DNA of 64,000 bases. Origin: Aphelocoma coerulescens. Its lineage: Eukaryota; Chordata; Aves; Passeriformes; Corvidae. The notes below the pieces were generated by a model. The model saw only the letters and a program-made list of their open reading frames with translations. It did not search any database and was not told the origin of the DNA. A program made the position numbers and the translations under genes. Shown here piece by piece: positions 50,626-63,954 of the stretch. Each line of letters begins with the position of its first letter. Position 1 is the stretch's first letter. The stretch is from assembly GCF_041296385.1 (NCBI RefSeq), contig NC_091015.1, positions 94,658,004 through 94,722,003 on the forward strand, written 5' to 3'.

Positions 50626-53600
50626 TCTGGTGTTCTGCCATTTTCTATAATGACCTGAGTTTTTGCTGTGTTGGGTTTGACACTGATAATTGGGTGGGCT
50701 GTCTCCAGGGGTGGTTTATTGGGAAGCTTTGCAGAAGAGTAAATAAATCTGACATCTGCAGTTTTCCATAGGTATGATGCTAGAACTGCTTGTTGCAAAG
50801 AGATATACAAGAACTGAAGTTGCTCCTTCAGACAGAACTATTCATGGGATGTGTTCTTCATAATTAATTTCTGGAACTGAACACACAACTGTGTTCTCAA
50901 ATATTTATCTTACATAAACTCATTTCTAAGACATATTCCTCTATATGCTGCAAGCAGAAAAACAGAGAAGAGAAAAACAGAGATTCAAAACATATCCCTA
51001 TTAATTTTAACCCAGAATGGATAGCTTGAAATTGTGTGCCCCAAGGGAATATTAACAAAGATGGTATTCAAATTAGATTAAAGCTGGCAGACATGCTGTG
51101 AGTTATGTCTGCTCATTTCCCACAAGATTAAGATTTTCGTTTGTTCCCAGTAATGTATGTCAACATGAATTAATGCAGGTATTTTATTACATATGTGGAA
51201 AAAAATATCAGTCTCATTATTTATCTGCAAAGGAAAATGCACAAGATCAAGTTTTCTGGGTTACTACTCTAGTTATCATGTCACACTGTAAAATAATTCC
51301 TCCCTCCAAAGGCTTATAAGTTAATTAGATCTGATTTTTCTCACTTTTTTTTTTGAGGGTTTTTTTTGAGTGGAATTTACATCTATGCTAGAGTGGCATA
51401 AATGCAAAAGGTAGGAGGAAATATTTAAATACAAAGAGTAAACCTATTTTCTACTCAAATTCCGTGGGATTGTGTACTTTCCTAAAATTATGATCATAGT
51501 GCTTTTTTCTTTTTTCTAATACCCTATCACACGGTTAATTACAGCAATTACATAGTATTGTCTGAGAGAAATGTCTACATTCTTTTGCTAGTGTGTTCTG
51601 AGAAATCAACTATAGAAAAGTGTTTTAAGAGAATGAGAGTGAGTCGCTTTAGGCGAAGCACAATTCACTTCTGATTAAACAATTTTCCTCCAGACTGAAA
51701 AGGATTTTTTATTTCAGTTTCTGCTTAGATGGATACTTATCTTTTTAGTATAACAATATCTAATAGCAGAACTGAAAATCCTTGATAAAGGGGTAATTGC
51801 AGATTTTCCAGGCAGAATCCAGGAACTGAGAAGAGGAATCCAGATTTTGAAAATCCAAAAACTGATGAGAAATGTAAATAACTTTTGACATTGGAAAAAA
51901 AAGAGACAGCAAATCTGAAGAAATGAGGAAGTAGGTCGAAAGGACTGCAGCATTTCAACCAGGAGAATTAAAACCATAAAGCTCTGCAACATGAAGGTCT
52001 TTAACACTTTTCTAGAGTGAAAAGCTATAATTTTGCAAGCACGATATGAAAGCAAACTGAATATTAGAGCAAGTTTTAAGTATGACAGAAATGGATCATA
52101 TATAATATGAAAATAAATCAGCTGAAAACTGCAGGAGGTAACTGGTCCATTCAGCCTTAGCCAGTTCAGATTGTTCCAGAGTTCAAAGCCAGGTACAGAG
52201 AGCAAATGGCACAGAGCACATATACAGGATGGAACACATATACAGTAGGAAACTCTATTTCCTGTCTTCCTTCTTTGCCCAAATCTAATTTAGATCTGAA
52301 ATGAAAGCATAAGCTTTCAATTTATGTCCACTAATAATGTCTTGAACCTTGAAGTTCAGAAGCTTCCATCATAATCCATGCTGGTGTGCAAAGAGAAGAG
52401 AGGCCCAGAGCTGTTCCTGTCCAAGGTTCCATAAAGCAAGAAATCACTGGTAGCATTTTGGGGGCAAAGTGAGATGGTGTGCAAATGTCTTTCAGCTGAA
52501 TTAAAATTTTTGGAAAAGATCACTGAAGATTTGGTTTCTATTTCAACTTGGCAGGTAATAAATCAATGAGAGCCATGGAAGGAGGAAGAAAAGTCTGTGA
52601 AAGGTGCACTCAGGTTGTCCCACATTATGTGGCAGGTGAGCTGGCAGGACCAGTGCTCAGGTGAGCAGATCCATTTCAGTATCTGTGCTCTTTGAGGACC
52701 CATATGATGTGATTTCTTTTAGACTGGTGGTATAAGTAAAGGGGTTCATTTGCAATGAGGTGATAGAGTGATGCATCTAGCTGTGGTACCAGTGATGTAA
52801 GACTGAGAGCTTTTCGGTGAAACTTCACTGAGAAACAGTGATTCCAGCAAAGCCTTGCAAGGCAATACTAAATACAAGTTATAATTCTTATACCATGAGG
52901 AATGGGAATGCTGTCAAGTGAGACCTTGCAGCACTTTCACTGGAGTTTGTCTGATCCAAACTGCTGACTCTGCTGACCCAAGACAACAAAAACTGATTGG
53001 AAACACATAAATAGAGGAGCAAGAGGGGAGAAAAGGCATCATTAGTGGAGAACTAAATTTTAAAATGTTCTAAACTGTGATTGAAGAATCTAACAGAATA
53101 AATAGATAGTTCTTTTCCCTAATAAATACTGTATTTCCCAAAGAAAAGTGTTCTGAGATATGATTCAGGAACCTGGCATATGAAAAATACTATTTTGCAA
53201 GGTTATCCCCAGGGATTTTTGTTTTGTGGATGGATTTCTGCGTGGGATCCTAATTGCTATTATTTGTCACATTTGCAAAATAAAATTTTAGATAATGCTT
53301 TCAGCTTTTCAGTATCTAGGTGAACAGTAATATAAATAATATAGGCTGCTGAGCATTTTCTATTGGAATTTCTTGATTATACTTGTGAGAAATACAAATT
53401 TACAAAAAAACCCACAACAACCTATCACCAAAATGGAAATAATACTACTTCTTCATTGTTTGGGTGACTTTTAAATTCTATTTTCTCAGTGTGCCACATA
53501 ATAATAGCTCAAGCTTTCCCTTTTCTCCAGTCAGGTCAGGCCTGCAGTACTCATGATGCAATTCAGGTTTCCTATTGAGTGCCATCGTAAGAGGCTCAGG

Positions 53601-55200
53601 AATGTCAGTGGATCAGGTAACAGCCAACCTCTACCTGAATTCCAGTGAAGTTATATAGCTCACAATAAAAACTAAGTGCAAGAATGAATTATCTTGTAGC
53701 AGAGTTCATCTCAATACATTCAAATGAAATGTTTTAATGCTCAAATACAGAAAGTTTCCATTTGGAAAAAAAAGCTTCAAGATTAAATATTTAACCATTA
53801 CTATACTGAATTTTTTAGTATTTGAGAATTGTCTTGGGGGTTTAGCAAGAGATATTTTGGGGGATGAGAAAAGAAGCTGCAGTTTCCTATACAAACCATT
53901 GGGGTTGGTCATTTCTAATTAAGTGCTATGGAAAAATTATTCAGAATACTTGAGATAAGCATATTTATGGCGTTTTTGGGAAACATAATCACTGGGGTAT
54001 TATGGAAGTACTCAGTCTACTGATGGACTGTATCCTAACAACTTGCAAAAGCAAATCATTATAAACTGGCAAAACTTAGTGGAACACTATCAAACTTTCT
54101 TATTCACTTGCCATTGAATATAAATATTTTGGAAAGTAATGTTTAATTTGAAATTATTTGGGATATGACAGAAGATGGAATATGTTGAACAAGTTATTGC
54201 AACTAGCTACAAACCTTGGGACTTTTAAATCATTAAAATCTCTTAATAATTTTTATTATGACTGTCAGAGAGAACAAATATTCAAAGTCATTTAGTTTGT
54301 CTGTTCCCATTAAATACATCCACAACCCTGCTGATAAGTAACAACAGCCTAAAGATAGTAGGAGCAGCTGTGAATTACGTTTCTTACAATTACATTTATT
54401 GAGAAATTTATTAATTCTGCTTGCATTTGATGCAGTTTTCCTATCACCATGCATTTCAGAAAATAGGAAATCTGGTTTTGCTATGAGGGCTGCTGGACAT
54501 GTATTTTCCAGATGAGGAGTATTTGAGACTCAGCAGCCAGAATAGTTTCTCAGTTAAACAAGAGTGCTTTGGAGCAATGAAATATCTGATGTCTTAAGAG
54601 AAAAATAATGTTCTCAGTCACTATAGGAGTGTAAAGTGATTAGCTGAAAATACCCAGCAGAAATGAGGGAACAAAGAACTAGATTGCTGAAGACTGATTC
54701 TTGTGGACTCCGGAGCTCATAGATAAGAGAAATACTGTTCTCTGATTGAGGGAAACATTATGAATGCTGGATACTGGTTAGCTCATGGCAGCATGTTGTA
54801 AGAGCCAACAGATAGATTATGATAGAAAAGTATGAATGTACAGAGGTCATTGGATGCAGGAAAGAGCAGCTGCAATGTCTATATGCTCAAGTTTAAAGAA
54901 TACTCAAGTTTAAAAGAGGCTCCGAGGAGGAGAACAGCAAAACTGTTGTCAATATCAGATTTGACCTTGATCTATAAAGGTGAGCAGCTACATGACAATG
55001 CAGCAATGAGACACATTGCAAGAGCCCATGCCATGTAGCTTTTATTGATGGACACTGCAATCCGTACTTGTTTTCTTTTTAAAAATCTCTACCTCCTGCA
55101 CTTTTTCTATGACTAAGATGGGGCACAGAAGTTCTCCTGCAAGATGTGTACCCTTGGTTTTTTCCAACATGTGTTGCTTATGTATCTGATTGTAAAATAG
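50626..55200. other. Unique AT-rich DNA, no gene seen
   Basis: No gene or element recognised. The 163-codon minus-strand frame at 51714-52205 is hydrophobic because it reads the complement of purine-rich DNA; it matches no family. Confidence 0.45.
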
Positions 55201-56090
55201 CGTGTTGGGTGGACCTTGACCAACTGCCAGATGCCCACCCAGACTTCATTCCCCACACTCCCTCCCACAACAAGACAAGGGGAGAAAATGAGTAAGCTTA
55301 TGGGTCAAAATAAAAAGAGGGGATCACTTATCATTTACCATCACAGGCAAGACAAACTTGATTTGGAAAAAAAAATTATTGCCAATTAAAATAGATTTGA
55401 ATGGTGAGAAATTAAGACAAAATTAAAACAGCACTTTCCCCCCTACCCTTCACTCATTTTCCCAGGCTCAAATTAATTTCTTCATTCCCACTCCTTTCTC
55501 CCTCTACATGGTGCAGAGAGGATGGGGAATGGGGCCTGTGGTCAGCTCATAAATTTCAGTCAGTTCATCTCTGGTGCTCCTTCCCCCACACGTTTTTCAG
55601 TGCTCCAGCATGGGCCCTCTATGGGCTGCAGCTTCCTTCAGAGCCTGTCACCTTCTCCGGCGTCTCTGGGATCTTCCAGGTGCTGCAGTGGGGATATCTG
55701 TTTTGACACAGCACTCCATGGTTTGCAGTGTGGATATCCACTCTGGGATGCTTCTCTCAGCTGGCTGCAGAGAACCACCTGCTCCACCACAGGGTCTCCA
55801 GGAGCTGCAGGGAAATCTCTGTTCTAGTACCTGGAGCATCTCTTCCCCCATCCTTCCTAGGGTCCATAGGACTGTTTCTCACACTTTTACACTCACTCCT
55901 CAACAGCATTTTGACCTTTCTAAATAGGTGTTCCCCAAGGTGCCCCACCCATGACTGAAGGGCTTCAGCTCTGTCCAGCAGTGGGTCCAACAGGAGCTGA
56001 CAGGAACCAGCTGTTTCCCACATGGAGCAACTCTGGCCTCTCCTTAGAGAGGCTGGGGCTGCAGCCCTCTCCCCATCGCCAATACCTCCA
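55201..56090 (-). mobile_element. LTR with internal tandem array, copy B (older)
   Basis: The plus strand starts CGTGTTGGGTGGACC, a decayed form of the TGTGTTGGGTTGACC terminus of copy A. It shares the blocks 'cttatgggtc', 'gatcactta', 'ggatggggaatggggcctgt', 'gctccagcatggg' and 'ctggagcatctcttc' in the same order. On the minus strand a TATTTA box is kept (complement TAAATA at 55921-55926) and an AATAAT takes the place of the poly(A) signal (near 55376-55381). The right end near CCAATACC (about 56079-56086) corresponds to the CCAATACA terminus. It is clearly more diverged than copy A, and no target duplication was found. Confidence 0.78.
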
Positions 56091-58761
56091 CACCCAGTGG
56101 AAGCAGGCAGCAAGGGACAGGTCTGGAGGAGAGGGTGTCAAAGGAAAGGAATGAGAAGGCCCATTGGCAATGGGTAAATAAAAGAATATTTCAGCTGGAA
56201 ATGGGATAAGTTCAGGCAGTGAGACTGAGTGGCACAGCTAAGAGCTGTGCCTGGAAATCTCAGAAGCACCAACTGCCCACATAAAAAGGTTGGTAAATAC
56301 AAGAAAACTATAACAATCAGAAACAGAAAGAGAGGAAAAAATCAGTTTTTTAAAAAAGTTCTTAAATTCCTGTTATCTTCAAAGTCTTGTTTACTTCTTT
56401 TTTTGTGTTTCCAGCAGAAATTATAAATGCAGTGTATTTCAAATGCTAATATGCTGGATTCAGACAATTAAAACATAGCAACTCTATTTTGAACTCTATT
56501 AATCCCAAAGCACAATAGCAATCAGGGATTCCCTTGTATTTTTTTTAATCCCCTGCACACTTTTGGTGTAATAAACTGCTTCGCTGGCTTGTTTGTAATA
56601 CATCTTGTGTTACATTCTGCAGCCTGAGCAATTACTGAACTCATTTAAATTCTAAGATAAGCTACTTTTCTCCCTTTTTAAGCATGAGGTCTAAAGGTGA
56701 CACTAAATTCTGGAGACTCTGATGGTTTGAGAGCTCAGTGAGTTTTCTCAGTTTACCAAAACTTTCTTCCATAATTCAGACTCCTTTCTTAAAAAAACAA
56801 AAAAACAAAAAAACAAACCCATTAATTTTAAGCATAACCAGTCTTCCCCCTAAGTGCTTTATCCAAAGCTCACTGAAGTTAGTGGAAAGGGTTCTGAGGG
56901 CTGCATCAAACTTGAAATGGAAGTCTGTGCCCTCTATTACTGATGAAAGCTCTGCACACACAGAAGTACCCAGAGACAGATATTCAATATATTTTCCTTT
57001 TGACAGAATTTCACTCTGTGTCTTCTACTGCCTGCCCTTCCCCACACTCCCTGAATTTGTTTTCCCCTCTGTCCCTTTTTTTTGTCTTTCTCATGCTGCT
57101 TTTGTCAGATTTTGTTATACTGACTCAGTTTTCTGTCACCGTATCTCCATGTGGGGAGAAAATAACACGCTGTCCAAAAATAATTTTCACTTCTCAGAGC
57201 TTCAGCTGTTCAGGAATAGGCAATAGAAACTTGGTTAATACCTTCATCTTAAGGACTTATCACTTGTGAATAATAATGAAATTATTTAGAAGGTATTTAA
57301 TTGCAATCCAAGATTTATAGACTTGAACGTCTAACCATAAGCTTCTAATCCCACATTTAATTACTTAAATGATCACTCATTCTCAAAAGTCCCCGGGATC
57401 CTGCACTGTTTAAATGTGGCACTTTTTAAATGTAACTCTTAAGAACCTAGGTAGATTTAAGAAGCCTATGTTAATCACCTGGGTTACACTTAAGAACCCA
57501 GTGTTAATTACCAAGGTTTAACATGGAGGGTGATTCTACTAAATCTCTTCTTAAAAGAAGAACTCCATTTATCATTTCTAACTCCTTACAGAAGTGATCT
57601 GTATGCACAAAAATAACCTGGAAATTTTTATAAACCAAAGTCTGACTGTAACTTTTTGCTTTGTTTTCTCTTGTTTTTATTAAGTTCTCTATGTAGCACA
57701 GCATATTTAAAGCCCTCCAAAATGAATATAGCAAGGATTTTTTCCATGATTCTCACAAAACCAAAAGGTGAGTTACCAAACCATTCTGTATTCACAACCA
57801 TGGAATAGAAGTTCTCAGACACAGTGGCTTTTCAGCAGCAAAAAATGTATGTACTAGTTGTGCTTCTGGTGAAAATATTTGAGTTGCATTATTAATTTTC
57901 TTCCTAATATCTTCCTTTAGTATTACAACAAAGTAATCCAAATGGCTATATTTTATAATAAAAACTACAAAGTATATACCAGAAAATATGATTTGATATT
58001 TTCATACTCCATTCTTGTTTAAACAAGGTGCCTATCAGTGGATTTTTGGACGTGTGAATACAGATTTTTCTGGGGGCTGTGAATCCCATTAAGTAGACAA
58101 TCACAACAGAAGCTCATAGGTAAAATTACAGAAGAGAGACTTGTTAACAATTGGATTTACTGTGTCACTTTTGCCCTTTTCAGCCTGGAGAGATGGAAAT
58201 TACAGGTTGCAGACACTGTTCTGGCAGATGGGATTTGATCCTTTACATGCAAACTAGGGTCAGCACATTCCTGTTCTAGATGTCACAGCCTTTCAACCCT
58301 GATGATAGAGGCATCTCATAATGATAAGAATGTTACAAAGGTGCTGTAGTTTTTTACTTGGGAGAAGAGGTGCTTTCAAGAAGGGATGCTTGAATGTACA
58401 GTAACATGGGGCAGGGGGTAGTCATGCCAGGGCCTCTCTGTGTACTCCCAGGAGCTCTGCCACCTGCCTCAAACACTTGGTTTGGGGGTGGCATGGGTGT
58501 AGATGACCAGCCAGCCCTGCCAGGGGCAGTGACAGAGCCTGAGGTGGATGTCCAGGATGGAGCTGGGCTGGAATGGGCTATGAGGCCCTCCTTGAGTGCG
58601 GCTGCTCTAAGCTCACACCACGTGATGGCCACATCATGCCAGGGCTTCTCCTTCCACACCCCCAACCGACCAACTTGGCATTCCAGCCAGGCCTCTTCCC
58701 AGCCCCCTTTCTATGTCTGTGCCCAGCACTGGCCCCAGACAGGTAAACCCTGGTCCCCAGT
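56091..58761. other. Unique DNA with a GC-rich right part
   Basis: No exon recognised. The 162-codon frame at 56738-57226 looks like chance in pyrimidine-rich DNA. 58394-58760 is GC-rich and unassigned; it may be linked to the LTR fragment beside it. A diverged 33-bp tandem repeat lies at 57440-57523. Confidence 0.4.
57440..57523. repeat. Diverged 33-bp tandem repeat, about 2.5 units
   Basis: Units start TAAGAAC or TAAGAAG at 57440 (short), 57458 and 57491. The two full units match at 24 of 33 positions by hand count. Confidence 0.6.
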
Positions 58762-58910
58762 TTTGGTGGGCTGACCCTGGAAAGCAGCCAAGTACCAAAG
58801 CTGCTGGGAAGTTTCCCATAATTTACCCATAGGGGTCAAATATGAAGCTGGGGACGGGGACATTAACAGAAAGACCCTGCACAAGGCAAGAGATCTGAAA
58901 AGCTGTTGTC
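58762..58910 (-). mobile_element. Terminal fragment of the array-bearing LTR family
   Basis: 'ggtgggctgaccctgg', then 'caaagctgct' and 'ggggtcaaatatgaagctgg' with 'gacgggga', parallel the first 150 bp of copies A and B (TGTGTTGGGTTGACC side) in order and spacing. The match ends near 58910 without an array. The alignment is by eye and weak. Confidence 0.4.
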
Positions 58911-60191
58911 TTCAAATTAGTGTGACTCTTCTTTTAAAAAAAGGGATCTGGCTGTATGTGCTATGAATAGTCCCTCATTTTTAGTGAAAGAATTCTATTT
59001 GTCAGGTGAAAGCTGGAGCAGTAGTGGAACACTCTTCCTGCCCAACATGAGATGCTCTCACAAGGCCTGTATAGGTGAAGTTCAGCAGGGATGCTGCAGC
59101 ACTTTAGATGTGTGCTGCTGGAAATGTGCAAAGTACTAGTTAGTGTATTTTACTTCAGCTGTGATGAGGCATGAGCCAGAGCCTTCCACTAAAAGAGCAG
59201 TGATTAGAAAGGAGACTCACTAGGTCCAGGCAATCACATACCATGTTGTATGTGTTGGTTTTTTTTAAAGCAACTCTTCGTGTAGCTGGAGCCATCAATT
59301 CTTTTAATATAAGCCACTGAAGAAAGCTAAAATTATTTGGAAACAGAAGCCCATCACAATCATCCAATTATTTTTTAAAAACTGTTGAATTTTGCATCTG
59401 CTGAACTGCTGAAAAAAGGTCCTCTAAACAGTGAGAGATACTTTACTGCAGCCTGCAAATCCAATCTCCCTTTCACTTGTCCTCCTCACATGAATTCCAC
59501 GTTTGACCTTTGAGAGATCCAGGAGAAAGGACCACAGCAGTTGACTTATTGATCTTCCACAGGATCTACATAATGGCATTTCCTCACCTGTAAGAGTTTG
59601 GCTTCCTAGTTCAAAAGCTAAGCACAACCACAAGCAGCTGGTACAAGACACAAAGTCTAAAATATTGACCAGCAACTGAAAAATGTCTTGAAGAGAGAGG
59701 TTCAAGATTGTTTGAAGCACCCTTCCACAGCCACCATACAACAAGCTGAGATTCTTCTGTGCTTCAATTATTTCTTAAGATCATTTTCTGCTCCTGCATT
59801 TATCCACTGAACTTGATTTAAACCTCGCATTCTTTCTGCTCTGTAAATTGTACATTACTGCAGTAAATTCCTTGAAAGCAGATTCAGAGCCTCTGCAAAA
59901 GTCATGAGCAAGCATGGGAACAATCTGTTGATGGATTCTACTGTCTTACTAATTTCAAAATAGTAATAAAAGGGTTATATTAAGGAAAACAAAATGTTTC
60001 TTTGACTATAAGAAAAAAGACCATTCAATTCCACTTTTAAATACTTATAGTATTGGCCACAGAACGCTCATGACTTAAGAAAAGCAGTAATCAAGTTTTG
60101 ATGTTCAAAATTGTATTCTGGTGAACAAGCTACAATCTTGTGGAGTTCAGCTGAAGTCCTTTCCACTTTCAGAAAAAAATACCTGCTATAT
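58911..60191. other. Unique AT-rich DNA, no gene seen
   Basis: No gene or identifiable element. Confidence 0.5.
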
Positions 60192-60240
60192 TTCAAAGCT
60201 GGAATGGACCACTGTGATTCTCTTTTGTGAAGATCAGTCT
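60192..60240 (-). mobile_element. Probable ancient CR1 3' fragment
   Basis: 'caaagctggaatggaccact' followed by 'gtgattctctttt' resembles the reversed 3' end of ancient CR1 copies shared with turtles and crocodilians ('...agaagggaccattgtgatca...'). It is very short, so it is uncertain. Confidence 0.35.
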
Positions 60241-63200
60241 GGAAAACTAAATAAAAACTTCCATGACTATCAACACAAAAAGAATCCTTTAAACTAGTAT
60301 TTCACATTGAAATGTCCAGGACCTTTGTATCATTCAGGTGTATAGGTGAAATAGTGAGGTCTGTTGGCAACATATTCTTGTATTTTCACTTCATACAACC
60401 CCTTTTTTTACCATACCATGTAAGCAGCATAACTATTCTGCAGATTATTATTTCACCATTAAACAATCCTGACTATGGTAAAGCCACATGGGGAAAGATA
60501 ATAATAGACTGTACATTTCAACAGAAGTGAATGATGACAGGTTTTACACTAAAAAAGCCCTGTGAAGAAATGTCCCTCTGAGTAGGCCAGCAAAGCAGAG
60601 AAGAATTTCTCCTTTATGGTTTTTTTTTTTTTTTCAATCAGTTGCCAGATTATATTCATTAAATAAGATCAGTATTTCAGGTAGATGATGGATATGTTTC
60701 TATTCATAGGTGCATAAATCACTATGTGACATTTAGATTTAAAACATTCACAATATTCAAAGGCATTGTTTCAATCATATAAGTGATATATACTGAGGTT
60801 ATCTGAATGATCAGACACAGAGAAAAGAAAAATCTGAAAGGCAACGTGGTGGCAGTTGGAACTTCTATTCAGGTTAGGACAAGATAAGCACTGATCAAAT
60901 GGCCAAATTATGACTAGTAGATGATAAAGCAGTTTCCAAGAGAACATTCCAGCAGTGACTCCCATATAAAAAAATGAACAAAACAAAGGTGTTTAAACAG
61001 GGAAAGGATAGTAAAGTGTCTAGTACATGTAAATTATTTTACAGCGCACACACGAATAACTAACTTATCCTTTTTTTGAAGGTGATAATCTTTCTGAAGA
61101 ACTGCTGACTTCAGAAAACTGGGAAAGTCAGCATATATATGAAAAGGCTGTGATAAAAATAGGTATGAAAATTGAAAATTTTATCTTAATTTTTCTATCT
61201 CTCATAGCATATAATATAGAAGTTGTGCAATCATTTTAATTTCTATCCTGCAGATTACATAGAGGTGTACTTTAAAATGTGCATACTACTGCAAAATAAG
61301 ACAGAATAATAGGCAAATGAAAACTGTAGCAAACCACTAATAGTGAATAATACCTGATTTAGTGTATCCAAATGGGAAAAATCTACATTCCAGCAATGAA
61401 TATAGAAGAGCACATTAATCAGGGATAAGTATAATTGAACTAAGTCCAAACAACACAGGATTTCTGTGAATGCAGCTGAGGAGTGTTAGTGCTTTATAAA
61501 AACAAGTAAATAAATATTCACTTTTATAAAAATTGCTCCACTGTTCTTAGCACTCAGCCTTGCTGCAGCAGTGTTCTCTGTATTGTGGAGAATTACTGAT
61601 AGATCTCTTGTCCCAGCACAGCACCTCAGGGTCAGAAGTGGCATGTCCAGATGCTGAAGGCTACTTTTAATCAGAATATAAGGATGACAGAGCTGTGCTG
61701 ATTAGTAAATTCTAATGCCATTATCCAGTGAAGCTGCCTGGTAACGTTCACCCTTGTTCAAGAGCTGCAAGACAGTGTGAGGATGCAGTGAATGTATCTG
61801 AAGTGCATTAACAACAGATATCATTAATCATGAACAGCAGTCTTGTTAAAAATACCAGCCTGCATTGGTTTTCTAACATGAGAAATCATGAGCCCTTGAG
61901 TCACATTTTTCTTAATTATGCTGAGATTTATGGAAGAAAGCTATTACATTAGATTTCTAAAAACATGATTATTATTTTTCACACATTATTTTTCACTGGA
62001 GTTCTAGTGAGAACAGAAAGATTTCAGCCCATTTCAGACAGAGCAAGAATGTCACATTTTTTCTAGTAGGAACACCTTTGTCTTATAATAACAAGACAGG
62101 CATCAAATCATTACATTTATGAATTCTGGTTGTCATTTTGTGAGATCACATGTGTGATCAGGGGAAGCTTATTACTATTATTCTCTTGTCATTAACATTT
62201 TATTTTGCACTAAACAATCAAACAAAGTTTCATGTAAACATAGTTCATACTTCTTGTTGCCATTTAGTTCCTTCCTTACTGTTCTTTCCTTACAGTTCTC
62301 AGTGGCAAGCCAAAATTTAGTATTTCTGTACAGTTAGGTATTCAGCAGCAACCCAATAGGAACATCAATACTTTCTGACTCTGAAAAGCAAAAAGACTGC
62401 AAAGGCAGAACATAATGCACCTTTCAGGCTTGTTTTGACTTATCAGCCACAATGATATGAAGAGTATTTATTATCAGTCTTAAGGAAACATATTTTTCTC
62501 TGAAGTAAAGCTCCATTGGTAAGCGATGTTTGCTGTGGAACTATTCCCTTGTAAAGCTCTGGGACCCAACAAAAAGCCTCAAGTCATTTTGTTCTTTTTG
62601 TAAAAGCAGTTTTTAAGTAATGCAAAAGAAAGATAATAGCTATGCTGGAAATAGTTGGAGGCCAATGCTTTGAGGACCCTTTACTGCAGTTAATCTCTCA
62701 GATGGCTGCTATCACTACCACTTTTCTGAAGCATGTCCTCCCTGGCTCCCTGAAAGTTCAGCTTCTTGCCCTTCAAAGAGCAGCAGTATGGCTGCTGTCA
62801 ATGAAGGAGCCACTTAATTCAGACTATGATCTTAATAAAAATTCTGCTTTTCCAGAAGCATTATTGCCCATACCTTTCATTTTTCCTCACTAGTGTTTTT
62901 TTTCCTCCTATGTTAACAAAAAGGACAGAAGAGCTTGGAGACCATGGAAACCTTCCAAACAATTCCTGTTTAAAATAGGCAGTCAGGCTCTGCTCTCATG
63001 TACATTGGTGTGATGATTAAGGAAGAGGTGGGTCATTCCTCCCTGGGAATAGTTTCATGAACCAAGTGCAAGAAGTAGGGAAGAGCTCTGAGGAACTTTG
63101 CACCTCAGGCTGTGGTTTTCAACACAGCTTAAAGAATTTTTTAACTTTAGAAGGGATTACTATGATTTAAGGAAAAGCTTCCATTATTCAACCACCACAG

Positions 63201-63954
63201 AACAACTTCACTCCCTTTACCCTGAGTACTCTGTTTTAACTTTTCATGATGAGGCAAAGAGTTTCTTATCCAATGTAATTTCCCCCAAAGTATGTACAAA
63301 TGTTGATTTTTTTTGTTGCTAAAAAAAAAAAAAATCTAAGGAAGATAATGAAAAGAAAAAAAAAATATTTCCCCATGAGTTTCATAAAATTACTACTTAT
63401 GTGGTGAATTGCAAACCATTTACCTAATAGCCAAGGATGGGAGACGATGGATTCTACTTCTGAGATAGCACATCTTAGTTCAAAATGCCTAAATATTCCT
63501 TCATAAACTGAAATACTAAGCCAGATTCTGACTCAGTGATTCACTCTTGACAAGAAGTTAGAAGATTTGCCTTGCTTCCAATGATGACTTAACTATTTAA
63601 AATAAAAGATGGAACATTATCCAAAGGGAGTGAGATTAGCCCAGGGACTCCTATGCAGGGTAGCCTAACCTTCAATCTTGAGCGGCACATGATTCAGAGG
63701 CAGGTCAAACAGACCTGCCATGCAGCTAGGACTGGGAAAATTGGACAGCCCATAACACAATGGTTTGGACATGCTTCTGTAAGATAGGCCTTGAGAAATT
63801 ATCTCAGACAGCGAGGAGAACTCTCTCTCTCTTATGCAGGTCAACTACCCAGCTAACTGTGCTATGGGGCCAAAAATTATTGGTGCCTCTGTAATTTGCA
63901 ACCTGGTGTCTTAGTTATTTGTATTTCCTGTAAGAAGTGCATGAAAGGGTCTCA
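60241..63954. other. Unique AT-rich DNA, no gene seen
   Basis: Poly-T at 60621-60635 and poly-A near 63320-63333 are simple tracts. No exon recognised. 61740-61960 looks like a possible conserved non-coding element (see findings). Confidence 0.45.

Noticed and set aside
51714..52205. 163-codon minus-strand open frame, hydrophobic
   Set aside because: It reads the complement of purine-rich DNA, which gives Leu/Phe/Ile/Ser-rich peptides. No motif, no splice context and no similarity to a family I know; the length is within chance for 64 kb.
56860..56900. 'aaagctcactgaagttagtgg', similar to a motif common in old amniote repeats
   Set aside because: Only about 25 bp resemble it, too short to assign an element.
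56738..57226. 162-codon plus-strand open frame
   Set aside because: It lies in pyrimidine-rich DNA with an A-run (about 56793-56820) coding a Lys/Asn stretch. No domain recognised.
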